A stretch of DNA of 64,000 bases from Streptomyces sp. CB02959 (GCF_002803155.1 NZ_NNBP01000016.1:62001-126000); one strand, 5' to 3'. Counted from the stretch's first letter, positions 16,213-24,083 are shown. Program-made: numbers and translations. The notes: generated by a model not told the origin, from the letters alone.

Positions 16213-16662
16213 ATGGCTGATCAGTTCACCTGCGAGTACGACGGCGGAGCACGCATCGCCGGGCGCCCCGACGCGGATGGGTACGTGGAGCTGGAGGTCC
16301 AGCGCCTCGACGACGGACAGGAAGCGACGACGTACGTCTACCTTGCCCCCGAGACCGCCCGCCGGTTCGCGCGGTCGGTCACCCTGGCCTCCATTGCGGC
16401 CGACGGAGAGACCGTCCCGACGGCGCCCGAGGAGCGCATGGTGGAGCCGTGTCCGAACGACAACGCTCCCTGCTCCTCTGCTTGCCGAGCACGCTCCGGC
16501 TGTCACCGTGAGGCAATAGCTGACCTGTTCCGACCCGCCGAGCCCGACACCGAGCAGGGAGAGGTCACCCGTGAGGAACTGTTCCTTGCAGCCCGGGAGC
16601 TGGCCGGGCCGGCGGCCGGCCTGGACGACGTACTGAAAGTGGCCGCATACCTCACCGCCTGA
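16213..16662 (+). CDS. Hypothetical protein, last gene of prophage early region
   Basis: 149 aa, ATG with CGGAGGAAG upstream. N-terminal half is beta-rich ('GYVELEVQRLDDGQEATTYV'), the middle has a Cys cluster ('EPCPNDNAPCSSACRARSGC') that could bind metal, and the C-terminus is helical. No family recognised. It is followed by a strong bidirectional hairpin and then by genes on the other strand, so it marks the likely right limit of prophage transcription. Confidence 0.7.
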   Translation: MADQFTCEYDGGARIAGRPDADGYVELEVQRLDDGQEATTYVYLAPETARRFARSVTLASIAADGETVPTAPEERMVEPCPNDNAPCSSACRARSGCHREAIADLFRPAEPDTEQGEVTREELFLAARELAGPAAGLDDVLKVAAYLTA

Positions 16663-16670
16663 CACAAGCA

Positions 16671-16699
16671 GCCCCCTTCACCACGATGGTGAAGGGGGC
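16671..16699. terminator. Bidirectional hairpin terminator
   Basis: GCCCCCTTCACCA and TGGTGAAGGGGGC form a perfect 13-bp stem with a CGA loop. It separates the rightward phage genes from the leftward DUF397/XRE pair. Confidence 0.85.
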
Positions 16700-16734
16700 C
16701 GTTTCTGATTCTTGCGCGTGTGTGGCGGAATGGA

Positions 16735-16935
16735 TCAGCCGTGTGACTTGGCGAACTCGACGAGGCCGGCGAACGACTCCCGGGTCAGCGTGAGCTGTGG
16801 GCCGTTCGGGTTCTTGCTGTCACGGACCAGTACTTCACCTGTGGCCGCCGCGTGCTCCGGGGCCCATTCGACGCAGGAACCACCGTTGCTACCGCTGTAA
16901 GAGGACTTGATCCAGTTGAGGGGGTCGGTCGTCAC
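16735..16935 (-). CDS. DUF397 domain protein
   Basis: 66 aa. 'WIKSSYSGSNGGSCVEWAP' at the N-terminus and 'VLVRDSKNPNGPQLTLT' later are the signature of DUF397, a small actinomycete family nearly always next to an XRE/DUF5753 regulator. Its start overlaps the stop of the regulator gene by 4 nt. In Streptomyces such partners (as with BldB/WhiJ-type sets) modulate the regulator; the exact action is unknown. Confidence 0.9.
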   Translation of the reverse strand: MTTDPLNWIKSSYSGSNGGSCVEWAPEHAAATGEVLVRDSKNPNGPQLTLTRESFAGLVEFAKSHG

Positions 16936-17762
16936 GGGGTGCCCTTTCGTGCCTGCTCGATCATGGCAACGGAATCCGCTTGGGAGAGCGCTTCAGTCTG
17001 TAGCTGATGGTAGGCCCTCACCAGGGGCAACACGGTGGCGAGTTCGCGGTCTAGGTGGCCTTGAGTCTGAGACTCGACGTAGGACACCACAGACCGGTCA
17101 ACCAGCGTGAGGAGGTGCACCAGTCGGCGGAGCGACTGTCGCTCCCCCATGGTGAACGGGGCTACCTGTAGTGACGTGTTTGGCTGTTCGGCGAACTCGA
17201 TCAGGCGGGCCAACTGGCGATCCATGACCGTGGGGCTCCCGATCGGCCGTCGAATACAGCTTTCATCCAGTACCACAATCACCAAGGGGTCCGGGGGGCG
17301 GACGAGCGCCATTTGCCGCTCTATTAAGAAGTCCACCCGCTCAACTGCCTGATCGGCAGTGAGGTCCCCTCTCTGTACGTTGACCGCCTCTAGAGCTTCC
17401 GCGTACTCCCGTGTCTGTAGCGGGCCAGGGATTACACCCATTTCAAAAAGACGGACCTCGGCGGCCTGGCCCTCGTGGCTGACGTACTCCGGGAACCCCT
17501 CCAGCAAGGAACCGTGTTTGATCTCGCGCCACTCACGCTCGAACGAATCTCCAGTCCCAAGCGCCTTGTCAGCGCTTGTCGCGAACCGATGAGTTGGTGG
17601 CCTCCGTCCAGTTTCAACGGCAGAAACATGAGCCCCGGTGCACCCGATGCGCTCGCCCAACTCGTCCTGTGTCCAGCCGCGTTCGTCCCGTAACCTGCGC
17701 AAACGCGTCCCGAAGCGGGCGCCGGGTGACGCTTCGGGGTTCAACTCCTTGCGGTTCACCAT
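16932..17762 (-). CDS. XRE/Scr1-type regulator (HTH + DUF5753)
   Basis: 276 aa from ATG 17762, chosen because TGAGG lies just upstream; a TTG four codons earlier is possible. Residues about 15-70 form the helix-turn-helix ('TQDELGERIGCTGAHVSAVE'). The rest is DUF5753, with the family motifs 'FEMGVIPGPLQTREYAEAL' and 'LVDRSVVSYVESQTQG'. It pairs with the DUF397 gene in one leftward operon. These systems control development and antibiotic production in Streptomyces and are often found in accessory regions. Targets here are unknown. Confidence 0.9.
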   Translation of the reverse strand: MVNRKELNPEASPGARFGTRLRRLRDERGWTQDELGERIGCTGAHVSAVETGRRPPTHRFATSADKALGTGDSFEREWREIKHGSLLEGFPEYVSHEGQAAEVRLFEMGVIPGPLQTREYAEALEAVNVQRGDLTADQAVERVDFLIERQMALVRPPDPLVIVVLDESCIRRPIGSPTVMDRQLARLIEFAEQPNTSLQVAPFTMGERQSLRRLVHLLTLVDRSVVSYVESQTQGHLDRELATVLPLVRAYHQLQTEALSQADSVAMIEQARKGTP

Positions 17763-17773
17763 GGTCAACCTCA

Positions 17774-17805
17774 ACTCATCAATCTGTTTTCCCTAGTTGA
17801 TGGGT
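17774..17805. promoter_or_regulatory. Possible operator upstream of XRE gene
   Basis: ACTCATCAA and TTGATGGGT match as an inverted repeat (8 of 9) with a 14-nt spacer, in AT-richer DNA between the XRE start and the rightward gene at 17873. It could bind the neighbouring regulator. Confidence 0.35.
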
Positions 17806-17872
17806 GCCTCGACTGTAGGCAACTCTGGGTGCTCCCGGTAGTGGAAGCGCTACGGAGAGGCGAGGAGGGCCC

Positions 17873-18088
17873 ATGACCAGTCCTGCCCGCACGCCGTACC
17901 AGGCGTGCGCCGATGCGGGTACGCAGTTCGACGACGCCCTGAAGGCGATCGACATCCAGGCGGACCCGAGCACCGTGAAGGTGACGGAGCGGGAAGACGG
18001 CATGCGCCTTCACCGCGTCGTCCCGCCGCAGCTCACCCCGAGCCAAACTGCCCGCGTGACCAGGTACCTGAAGGCGGCGCGATCGTGA
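17873..18088 (+). CDS. Hypothetical small protein, divergent from XRE gene
   Basis: 71 aa, ATG with GAGGAGGG upstream. Helical, charged ('STVKVTEREDGMRLHRVV'), no membrane segment. First of three overlapping small genes transcribed away from the XRE/DUF397 pair. Unrecognised. Confidence 0.65.
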   Translation: MTSPARTPYQACADAGTQFDDALKAIDIQADPSTVKVTEREDGMRLHRVVPPQLTPSQTARVTRYLKAARS

Positions 18089-18201
18089 GCGGTAAGCCGG
18101 ACGACCTGAGCCAGAAGAACGGCAAGAGGAACGAGCAGTCGCAGGGCCCGAACGGAGGCAAGAAGACCGACGACCGGGGGCGACCGTGCAGCGCCTACTA
18201 G
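18085..18201 (+). CDS. 38-aa hydrophilic protein
   Basis: GTG at 18085 overlaps the previous TGA by 4 nt; TAG at 18199-18201. Very rich in Lys, Gly, Asn and Asp ('KKTDDRGRPCSAY' at the end), probably disordered. Coupled overlaps on both sides support translation. Confidence 0.5.
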   Translation: MSGKPDDLSQKNGKRNEQSQGPNGGKKTDDRGRPCSAY

Positions 18202-18458
18202 CACGCCTGCTCGCCGACCAGCGGGGACCCGCACAGGAGACGACGGTGACCGACGACGACTCGAACCCCGTTGCCTGTCCGTTCGGTTGGCACGACATGA
18301 GCCAGGAGTCGGCCACCGTGTGGACCTGCGAACAGCACGGAGCGACCCTGGTCGTCGGCGGTCTCGGCCCGCCCGCCAAGGTAGCGCCGCGCATCGCGCG
18401 GCCCCCCGCACTGGTCCCGCAGCAGACCACCTTCCACGGTCGCCACCGGCGGCCCTGA
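18186..18458 (+). CDS. Hypothetical 90-aa protein
   Basis: GTG at 18186 inside the end of the previous gene. Contains 'NPVACPFGWHDMS' and 'WTCEQHGATLVVGG', two Cys-His pairs that could form a small zinc site. Ends in a basic Pro-rich tail. Third gene of the small-protein operon. Function unknown. Confidence 0.55.
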   Translation: MQRLLARLLADQRGPAQETTVTDDDSNPVACPFGWHDMSQESATVWTCEQHGATLVVGGLGPPAKVAPRIARPPALVPQQTTFHGRHRRP

Positions 18459-18503
18459 AGATCCCCGGCGGACTGATCCCCGCCGGGCACGCTCCCCACG
18501 GTT

Positions 18504-18529
18504 GAGCCCACACCCCCGCCCGTGGGCTC
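18504..18529 (+). terminator. Hairpin terminator
   Basis: GAGCCCAC and GTGGGCTC pair perfectly across a 10-nt loop, after the small-protein operon. Confidence 0.65.
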
Positions 18530-18614
18530 CCGGTCTCCTACCGCCGGAGACAACGGGGAGCACGGAGTCCGACTGACCTGCTTAAAGGGGGCGGGTCAGT
18601 CAGGCTCCGACGCC

Positions 18615-18643
18615 GCCCAGGCCCACCCCAGCCCGGCCTGGGC
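18615..18643. terminator. Second hairpin in the gap before 18719
   Basis: GCCCAGGCC and GGCCTGGGC form a perfect 9-bp stem with an 11-nt loop. The rest of 18459-18718 shows no gene. Confidence 0.5.
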
Positions 18644-18718
18644 GGCCACCATCACCCGCCCCGGCATCGTTGGGCGACGTCACTGCCGGGGCGGGCCCCA
18701 CCACCACAGGGAAGACGC

Positions 18719-18925
18719 ATGCGCTTCGACGTTCGCGAAATCGTGCAGGACCCCACCAGAGGCCAGGTTGGCCGCATCACCGCAATCAACGGAGCCTGCC
18801 TCGTGCTCAGCAGGCCGCACCATCCCCCCTGGGACGCCCTCGCCTCCTGCTGCATGCCCGCAACGCTGGCCGAACGCGAGGACCTGAAGTTGCTCGAAGG
18901 CCAGGAGCAGGGGGCCGCAGCATGA
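18719..18925 (+). CDS. Hypothetical protein upstream of Nudix gene
   Basis: 68 aa, ATG with AGGGAAG upstream. N-terminus 'FDVREIVQDPTRGQVGRI' reads like a small beta-barrel of the type found in DUF-class Streptomyces proteins; 'CCMPATLAERED' follows. Overlaps the Nudix start by 4 nt, so it is the first gene of a four-gene operon. Confidence 0.6.
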   Translation: MRFDVREIVQDPTRGQVGRITAINGACLVLSRPHHPPWDALASCCMPATLAEREDLKLLEGQEQGAAA

Positions 18926-19371
18926 CGGACCAGTTCCTCCACCCCGACGGCCGCCGCATCGGACTCCTGGCCCTCTTCCGCAACGCCGACGGCCACCCCC
19001 TGCTGCTGCGCAAACGCGACCGGGAGCATCAGCCATGGTCCCTACCCGGGGGCTGCGCCGTCGGAGGCGAACCGCCGACCCACGCCCTCCGCCGCAAGGT
19101 GTACGAGGAGACCGGCCTGGAGGCCCCCCCCGGCCTCGTCCTTGCCCTGCCCTACATGCCGGCCAGCCCCGAAACCGCGGAGGGGTACAACCTGGTCGTG
19201 GACTGCGGCGAACTCCCCAACAACACCCACCTCCGCCTGAATGACCATGAGTTCAGCGCCCACGGATTCATCCCCGTGAACCAGCTAACGACGTGGGGAG
19301 CGATTGAGGCCGGACGCGGCTTCGTCTCGCTTGCAGCAGGTACTACGAAATCGTATAGTTCGAAATCGTGA
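18922..19371 (+). CDS. Nudix hydrolase with altered Nudix box
   Basis: 149 aa. The Nudix box is at residues 40-62: 'GCAVGGEPPTHALRRKVYEE' then TGL. The usual R-E-x-x-E-E has Lys in place of the first Glu (RKVYEE), which may weaken metal binding. The fold is otherwise complete. Members hydrolyse nucleoside diphosphates linked to another group. It is coupled to the upstream small gene and overlaps the MarR gene start by 4 nt, and the operator-like repeat of the MarR gene lies in its last codons. Confidence 0.8.
   Translation: MTDQFLHPDGRRIGLLALFRNADGHPLLLRKRDREHQPWSLPGGCAVGGEPPTHALRRKVYEETGLEAPPGLVLALPYMPASPETAEGYNLVVDCGELPNNTHLRLNDHEFSAHGFIPVNQLTTWGAIEAGRGFVSLAAGTTKSYSSKS
19344..19369. promoter_or_regulatory. 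Operator-like repeats for the MarR regulator
   Basis: TACGAAATCGTA at 19344-19355 is an inverted repeat, and CGAAATCGT recurs at 19346-19354 and 19361-19369, 15 nt apart. The pair ends at the MarR start codon, an AT-rich island in GC-rich DNA. Autoregulation is likely. Confidence 0.55.
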
Positions 19372-19802
19372 AGTCCGAATCCGTGCCATCTGAGTGGTCG
19401 GCCCTGCTTGCTCTGCAGCGAGCCACCCACGCCACCCTGCAAGTGCTCGCCGCAGAGCTCGTCGACCTGGACCTGACCGCCTCCGAGATCAACGCACTGG
19501 CCAACCTGGCCGACGGCCGAGGCCGGACCGTGTCCGAACTCGGCGCGGCCGTGGGCACCCGCCCCACCACGCTGACCAGCGTCCTGGACCGCCTGGAACG
19601 ACGCGGCCACATCACCCGTGGCGCCAGCCCGGGAGACCGCCGCGCGGTGCTCATCGAACTCACCTCCTCCGGACAGTTGACCGCCACCACGATCCGACAG
19701 GCCATCGCCGGTCTGGAGCACCGCGCACTCGACGGCCTGTCGACGGACGCGATCGCAGGCCTGCGCGCTGCCCTGCAAGCCCTGACGGAGGTGCCCTCAT
19801 GA
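19368..19802 (+). CDS. MarR family regulator
   Basis: 144 aa, GTG overlapping the Nudix stop. Winged helix at residues about 40-105: 'TASEINALANLADGRGRTVS', 'RPTTLTSVLDRLERRGHI' recognition helix and 'SPGDRRAVLIELT' wing with the conserved Asp-Arg. Flanking helices form the dimer interface. It should bind the repeat at its own start and respond to a small ligand. It is coupled to the next gene (overlap ATGA). Confidence 0.9.
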   Translation: MKSESVPSEWSALLALQRATHATLQVLAAELVDLDLTASEINALANLADGRGRTVSELGAAVGTRPTTLTSVLDRLERRGHITRGASPGDRRAVLIELTSSGQLTATTIRQAIAGLEHRALDGLSTDAIAGLRAALQALTEVPS

Positions 19803-20260
19803 CCGCTCATCCCCCGCACGCTGCCAACGCGCCCGACTTCGAAGCCTTGATGGCCGAAGTGATGGCGACCACCGATCGGTTCGGCCACCGGGAACATGTC
19901 CATCTGACGTGGCTGGCCGTGCGGCGGGTCGGTGTGCGCGCGGCGGTCGGCCTGGTCAGCGACGGCATCCAGCGCACCGCCCGCTATGCGGGGGCGCCCC
20001 AGAAGTACCACGCGACCGTCAGCCGGGCCTGGGTAGAGCTGGTCGGTCACCACGCGGCCGAACATGGCGAAGACGACTTCACCGCGTTCGCCGACCACCA
20101 CCCCGCCCTGCTCGACAAGCGACTCCTGACAGCCCGCTTCTACCGTCCGTCGACGCTGGCCTCCTCACAGGCGAAGACAGACTGGATCGAGCCCGACCTC
20201 GCTCCCTTCCCGTGGCGGGACGCCGGCCGGGAGCAGCCCCGGGAGGAAGCGGCGCGGTGA
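19799..20260 (+). CDS. Conserved actinobacterial protein of unknown function
   Basis: 153 aa from ATG 19799, overlapping the MarR stop. Helical and His-rich: 'FGHREHVHLTWLAVRRVG', 'GLVSDGIQRTARYAGAPQKY', 'SRAWVELVGHHAAEH'. The conserved His and Arg residues suggest a metal or ligand site. Proteins of this kind occur as partners of MarR regulators in Streptomyces, so it may be the regulated enzyme or ligand-binding partner. No reaction can be assigned. Confidence 0.7.
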   Translation: MTAHPPHAANAPDFEALMAEVMATTDRFGHREHVHLTWLAVRRVGVRAAVGLVSDGIQRTARYAGAPQKYHATVSRAWVELVGHHAAEHGEDDFTAFADHHPALLDKRLLTARFYRPSTLASSQAKTDWIEPDLAPFPWRDAGREQPREEAAR

Positions 20261-20297
20261 CCGTAACCGGGCAACGGCTGCACGGGTTCAGCAGGTT

Positions 20298-21260
20298 GTG
20301 AAGACTGGCTGGGCACGTGCGGCCTGTTCCCATCCTGCTCTGACGGGCCTCGCCCGCGCACATCTCGGCGAGTTGATCGAAGAACTCGCCGCCAAGTGGC
20401 AGGCCGTCCGGGAGTCGGCGCTGCGCGAACGACGCGGTGGGGCCCGGCGCCGGGCCGCTGGTGCGGGTCCCAAGCAGCGCATGGTGTTCACCGACCGGCT
20501 GCTGGTCACCCTGGTTCACCTGCGGCTGGGGCTGCCGCACGCGGCGCTGGCGGAGCTGTACTCGGTGGACCGTTCCACTGTCTCCGGGGCGATCCGCCAG
20601 GTCCGCCCGCTGCTTGCGGCCCGCGGCTTCGCCGTCCCGGACCGTCCCCGAGTTCGGTTGCGCTCGCTGGAGGACCTGTTCGCCTACGCTGACGCTGAGG
20701 GTGTCAAGCTGCGGATCGACGGCACCGAGGTGCAGGTCCGCCGCCCCCGCGCGGGGCGCCCCGGCCGCAAGGCGTCGTCTCTGGCGAGAAGAAGCAGAAC
20801 ACCATCAAGACCACCACCTTCAGCGACGGCCAGGGACGCACCCTGTTCAGCGGAGTCGTGCGGCCGGGCCGGATGCACGACCAGACTGCAGCATCTCCGA
20901 GCAGTTCCATCAGCACCCCACGGTGGAGGCTGAGGTCGACGAGGGCTACCGGGGACTGGCCAACGAGTTCCCCGGCCAGGTCAGTGCGCCGCCGAAGAAG
21001 CCGAAGGACGACGCGCCGCTCGGCGAGCACCATGCCTGGCGCGAACGGCGCGCTGCCAGTCCTCCGCGCGGATCTGTGTGGAGCACACCAACGCCGAGTA
21101 CAAGCAGTGGCGGCCGCTGCAGCGGTTCACCGGCCGCCGCGAGACCTACGCCGAGACCCACCTCGCGATTGCTGGACTGGTCTCCGACCGCTCCGCCCGG
21201 AGGGCAACCCGTCACAAGCCGAGCATCGAACTGGTGCTCGCCCGGCGCGTCTCCTGCTGA
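20298..21260 (+). pseudogene. Degenerate IS5-like DDE transposase
   Basis: Homology is spread over at least three frames. 20298 to about 20775: helix-turn-helix part ('YSVDRSTVSGAIRQVRPLL') and the first Asp ('VKLRIDGTEVQVRRP'). About 20775-20890: 'KKQNTIKTTTFSDGQGR', 'SGVVRPGRMHDQ'. About 20890-21060: 'VDEGYRGLANEFPG' with the second Asp. 21070-21260: 'EHTNAEYKQWRPLQRFTGR' with the catalytic Glu region. This is the order of DDE_Tnp_4 (IS5 group) enzymes. Terminal inverted repeats were not found, so the element is an old remnant and cannot move by itself. Confidence 0.8.
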
Positions 21261-21446
21261 TCATCCACCAGCCGGACCGCCAGGCCGACACGCCCCGACC
21301 TCAATCGCTCCCAAGGTCGTAACCGACCACGCCCAGCCCCTCACGGCCGCGCGCACCCGGTCCGCCCTGCGAACACTGACGGCCGGCGGCGGCATCGAGC
21401 TGCTGGAAGCCATTCCCCTACTCGGCTAGCGCCGATGTCCACCAGC

Positions 21447-21480
21447 CCCGTCCGGGTGAAGCGAGCAGCATCCGGACGGG
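21447..21480. terminator. Hairpin terminator
   Basis: CCCGTCCGG and CCGGACGGG form a perfect 9-bp stem with a 16-nt loop. Confidence 0.55.
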
Positions 21481-21657
21481 CCCGGCCATGACCGGGAACC
21501 GCTCCACACGTCCTTCAGGTGCAGAAGGATCGGAGCGCGGGGCCGCCTGCGAGAACTGGGGAGTCGGGTCAGGCGGCCCCACCGAACACCGCTCCCTCGC
21601 CGGATGACCGATCACGAGGTTCCCCCCTTCAGTGAGATACCGGCGAGGGAGCGGTCA

Positions 21658-21684
21658 ACGCCCCGCAGTAGCACTGCGGGGCGT
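21658..21684. terminator. Perfect 12-bp hairpin
   Basis: ACGCCCCGCAGT and ACTGCGGGGCGT pair perfectly across an AGC loop, followed by CTG. It insulates the genes from 21785 onward. Confidence 0.75.
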
Positions 21685-21784
21685 CTGCCGGTTCAGCATT
21701 GGCGCGAGTTCGTCCCTTGACGGCCCCCCTCGGCAGGGCAATCGTCGTGCAACAAGCCGCAACCCGCTCGAACGGGAGAAGACG

Positions 21785-22039
21785 ATGTCACTACTGTTCT
21801 TCGGCAAAGACCCCGACTCGGACGACGATCACTGCCCCTCCGCATGGGTGGACGAGACAACCGCGGACCTTGTCCTCCAAGGCTGGAAGAGCGATGACGC
21901 CACCGAGGCGGAGTGTTTGAACTTCGGGTCCATCCCGGACACTGAGGCTGTGATCCGCATCCCGGCACGCATGGTGCCGCAGCTCCGGAAGGCATGCGAT
22001 GCCGCAGAACGCGCAGCAGGCGAATCCGACCTTCGCTGA
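21785..22039 (+). CDS. Hypothetical small acidic protein
   Basis: 84 aa, ATG with GGGAGAAG upstream. 'FFGKDPDSDDDHCPSAWVDE' at the N-terminus is very acidic; the rest is a mix of strand and helix. It overlaps the next gene by 41 nt. Such proteins commonly precede DUF6879/XRE pairs in Streptomyces; no function is known. Confidence 0.65.
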   Translation: MSLLFFGKDPDSDDDHCPSAWVDETTADLVLQGWKSDDATEAECLNFGSIPDTEAVIRIPARMVPQLRKACDAAERAAGESDLR

Positions 22040-22526
22040 GATCATCAAGGACACCGAACGCTCCGCAGTGCACCTTGAAGCGCGTGACACGTACTTCGAC
22101 AACGAGCGGTTCGCAGCCTGGCGACAAGGCGAACGCGTCAATTGGGACGACCGCGCGTCGTGGTGGCGCCCCTTCCACGACCACATCGCCGCCGCCGTCG
22201 CACGAGGAGTCGTGATCCGCCGACTTCGCATCGTGAGCGAACCGGCCTCGGAGTACATCCGGTGGGAGCACTACGTCACCCGCGCCAACACGGAGGCCGG
22301 CGAACTGGTCCGCTGGCTCCCCCGCCGCCACGCCACAAACCTGGCCGTACCCGCAAACGACTACTGGCTGTTCGACGACCGGCTAGCTCGGGTCCACCAC
22401 TTCGCCGGAGACGGCTCGCTCGTGGACGACGAATTCAGCTCGACACCGGCCACCGTCAAGTTCCTGAACGAAGCCTTCGAAGCCCTGTGGGAGCACGGCA
22501 TCCCGCATGAGGAGTACCAGGTCTAA
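21999..22526 (+). CDS. DUF6879 family protein
   Basis: 175 aa. 'AVHLEARDTYFDNERFAAWR', 'WWRPFHDHIAAAVARG', 'IRRLRIVSEPASEYIRWEHY' and the late 'YWLFDDRLARVHHFAGDG' are the recurrent blocks of DUF6879, a family found beside XRE/DUF5753 regulators as an alternative to DUF397. It probably acts as the regulator's protein partner. It is the second gene of a three-gene set with the XRE gene 26 nt downstream. Confidence 0.85.
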   Translation: MPQNAQQANPTFAEIIKDTERSAVHLEARDTYFDNERFAAWRQGERVNWDDRASWWRPFHDHIAAAVARGVVIRRLRIVSEPASEYIRWEHYVTRANTEAGELVRWLPRRHATNLAVPANDYWLFDDRLARVHHFAGDGSLVDDEFSSTPATVKFLNEAFEALWEHGIPHEEYQV

Positions 22527-22552
22527 CCCCTACGCACCGAGTCAGCCAGAAC

Positions 22553-23401
22553 GTGTCTTCGTCCCCTTCCTCCAGCGCCCAGGCCGCTCGCGAATCCGTC
22601 GCGGAGCGGCTGAAGGAACTACGCCTGGACGCAGATCTGACGACCCAAGAACTGGCTGACCGGTGCGGCTGGCACAAGGCGAAAACCTCCCGCATCGAGA
22701 ACGCCAAGACCATGCCGTCCCAGGCCGACATCACCGTCTGGTGCCGGGCCTGCAACGCTGCTGACCACGCCCAGGACCTCATTGCGGCGTCACGCTCGGC
22801 TGACTCGATGTACGTCGAATGGCGACGCCGACAACGCACCGGCCTGCGACGCGTCCAAGAAGCCAGCGTTCCCCTGTACCAGCGCACCAGCCGGTTCCGC
22901 ATCTACTGTTCGCGGCTCATGCCCGGACTCCTGCAAACAGAGGGCTACGCCAGAGCCCTCCTCGCCACCATCGCGGACTTCCGTGGCCTACCCGACGACT
23001 CAGCACGCGCCGCAGCAGCCCGTGTTGACCGCTCGCACATCATCCGAGACGGACACCGCCGCGTCGTCCTCGTGGTGGAAGAGGACGCCCTCCACCACCG
23101 CGTCGCCGATGACGCCGAAATGGCCGCCCAACTGGGCTACCTGCTCGCCGCCATGTCATACCCGGCCGTCTCCCTGGGGATCATCCCAAGATCCGTCCGC
23201 CGGGACATGTGGGGCACGGAAACGTTCACCGTGTTCGACGACAACCGCGTGCACGTCGAACTCCTGGCAGCCAAGGTCACGGTGACAACGCCCAGCGAAG
23301 TGACGCTGTACCTCGCCGCATTCGAACGCCTGCGCCGAATGGCCGTTTACGGAGCCGAAGCAAGAACGCTGATCACAGGCGCCCTCGACTCCCTCGGGTA
23401 A
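22553..23401 (+). CDS. XRE/Scr1-type regulator (HTH + DUF5753), second locus
   Basis: 282 aa, GTG start. Helix-turn-helix at residues about 15-65 ('TTQELADRCGWHKAKTSRIE'). DUF5753 occupies residues 95-280 with 'YCSRLMPGLLQTEGYARALL', 'VVEEDALHHRVADDAEMAAQ' and 'GIIPRSVRRDMWG'. It resembles the regulator at 16932-17762 in architecture only; the partner here is DUF6879. Downstream are very small genes that may be its targets. Confidence 0.9.
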   Translation: MSSSPSSSAQAARESVAERLKELRLDADLTTQELADRCGWHKAKTSRIENAKTMPSQADITVWCRACNAADHAQDLIAASRSADSMYVEWRRRQRTGLRRVQEASVPLYQRTSRFRIYCSRLMPGLLQTEGYARALLATIADFRGLPDDSARAAAARVDRSHIIRDGHRRVVLVVEEDALHHRVADDAEMAAQLGYLLAAMSYPAVSLGIIPRSVRRDMWGTETFTVFDDNRVHVELLAAKVTVTTPSEVTLYLAAFERLRRMAVYGAEARTLITGALDSLG

Positions 23402-23497
23402 CTCACCTGCAACAGACTGCAACAGAGTGGCCCACCTCACAACGCCCTCCCTAGCGTGGTCAGCACCCAAACGACGCGAGGAACCCGCGGAGATGGC

Positions 23498-23707
23498 ATG
23501 ACGACCCCGAGCCGGTACAGCACCACACCCGTTGAACTGGACCTGGACGCCTGGCTCCTGGAAGGCGACGCCGCCTCCGGCTGCGCCTCCTGCGCCAGCC
23601 TTGCCGCGAAGCGGGACCAGGCGGCGAAGGTCGGCGACTGGAAGACCGCCTGCAACGCCGCCCGGGGAATTCGGAACCACCACGACGGACACCGGGAGAC
23701 GCTGTGA
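23498..23707 (+). CDS. 69-aa protein with CxxC motif
   Basis: ATG at 23498 (CGCGGAG upstream); a GTG at 23456 is an alternative. 'ASGCASCASLAAKRDQAAKV' gives a Cys pair, followed by a helical part ending 'ARGIRNHHDGH'. First of three head-to-tail microproteins. A zinc or redox site is possible. Confidence 0.65.
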   Translation: MTTPSRYSTTPVELDLDAWLLEGDAASGCASCASLAAKRDQAAKVGDWKTACNAARGIRNHHDGHRETL

Positions 23708-23859
23708 CCCGCCCCGAGCCGGCCGACCACGACCACGAGCCGACCACGGCCCACAGCCCCCTGTGGGGCCGCTCCGGCACCACGTCGGTGCCCCGGGGTC
23801 AGCCGGTACCCGCATGCCCCTACCCGTGCGCAACCTGCCGCGCCAAGGGCCGTCAGTAG
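23704..23859 (+). CDS. 51-aa Cys-rich microprotein
   Basis: GTG overlaps the previous TGA by 4 nt. After a His/Pro-rich disordered part it ends with 'PACPYPCATCRAKGRQ', three Cys that could bind zinc. Repeatedly seen type of tiny gene after Scr1 regulators, but unnamed. Confidence 0.6.
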   Translation: MTRPEPADHDHEPTTAHSPLWGRSGTTSVPRGQPVPACPYPCATCRAKGRQ

Positions 23860-23946
23860 GTGCTCTGCCGACATGGGCATCTGATGACGGAGGAAGCACC
23901 CGGCATCTGGGTCTGCCACGCCTGCGCCCAGATGACCGGCACTTGA
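23860..23946 (+). CDS. 28-aa putative zinc-ribbon microprotein
   Basis: GTG at 23860 directly follows the preceding TAG. The short product has 'LCRHGH' and 'WVCHACAQ', giving a C-H-C-C set. The zero spacing and repeated Cys pattern support it; size makes it uncertain. Confidence 0.4.
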   Translation: MLCRHGHLMTEEAPGIWVCHACAQMTGT

Positions 23947-23950
23947 GACT

Positions 23951-23996
23951 CCCGCCCCGGCGGCGGAAACCTGGACAGTCGAGCAGCCGGGGCGGG
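23951..23996. terminator. Hairpin after microprotein cluster
   Basis: CCCGCCCCGG and CCGGGGCGGG are perfect 10-bp complements with a 26-nt loop. Confidence 0.55.
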
Positions 23997-24083
23997 TGAC
24001 CCACCCGCAGAGACCTGCGGACCTTCGGGCCGTGCCTACGACGGTACGGCGGTGCGGCCCCTCGCGAAAGAGGAGGTAGACGG

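Larger units (their letters stand above)
21261..21784. other. Intergenic stretch after IS remnant
   Basis: No convincing gene. A short frame ending near 21429 ('LTAGGGIELLEAIPLLG') could be the stump of a gene cut by the IS. Two strong hairpins follow, listed separately. Confidence 0.45.

Noticed and set aside
16819..16828. Extra copy of the 19-nt element (GTCACGGACC)
   Set aside because: Only the left half matches, CCCCAGTG is missing, and it lies inside the DUF397 coding sequence.
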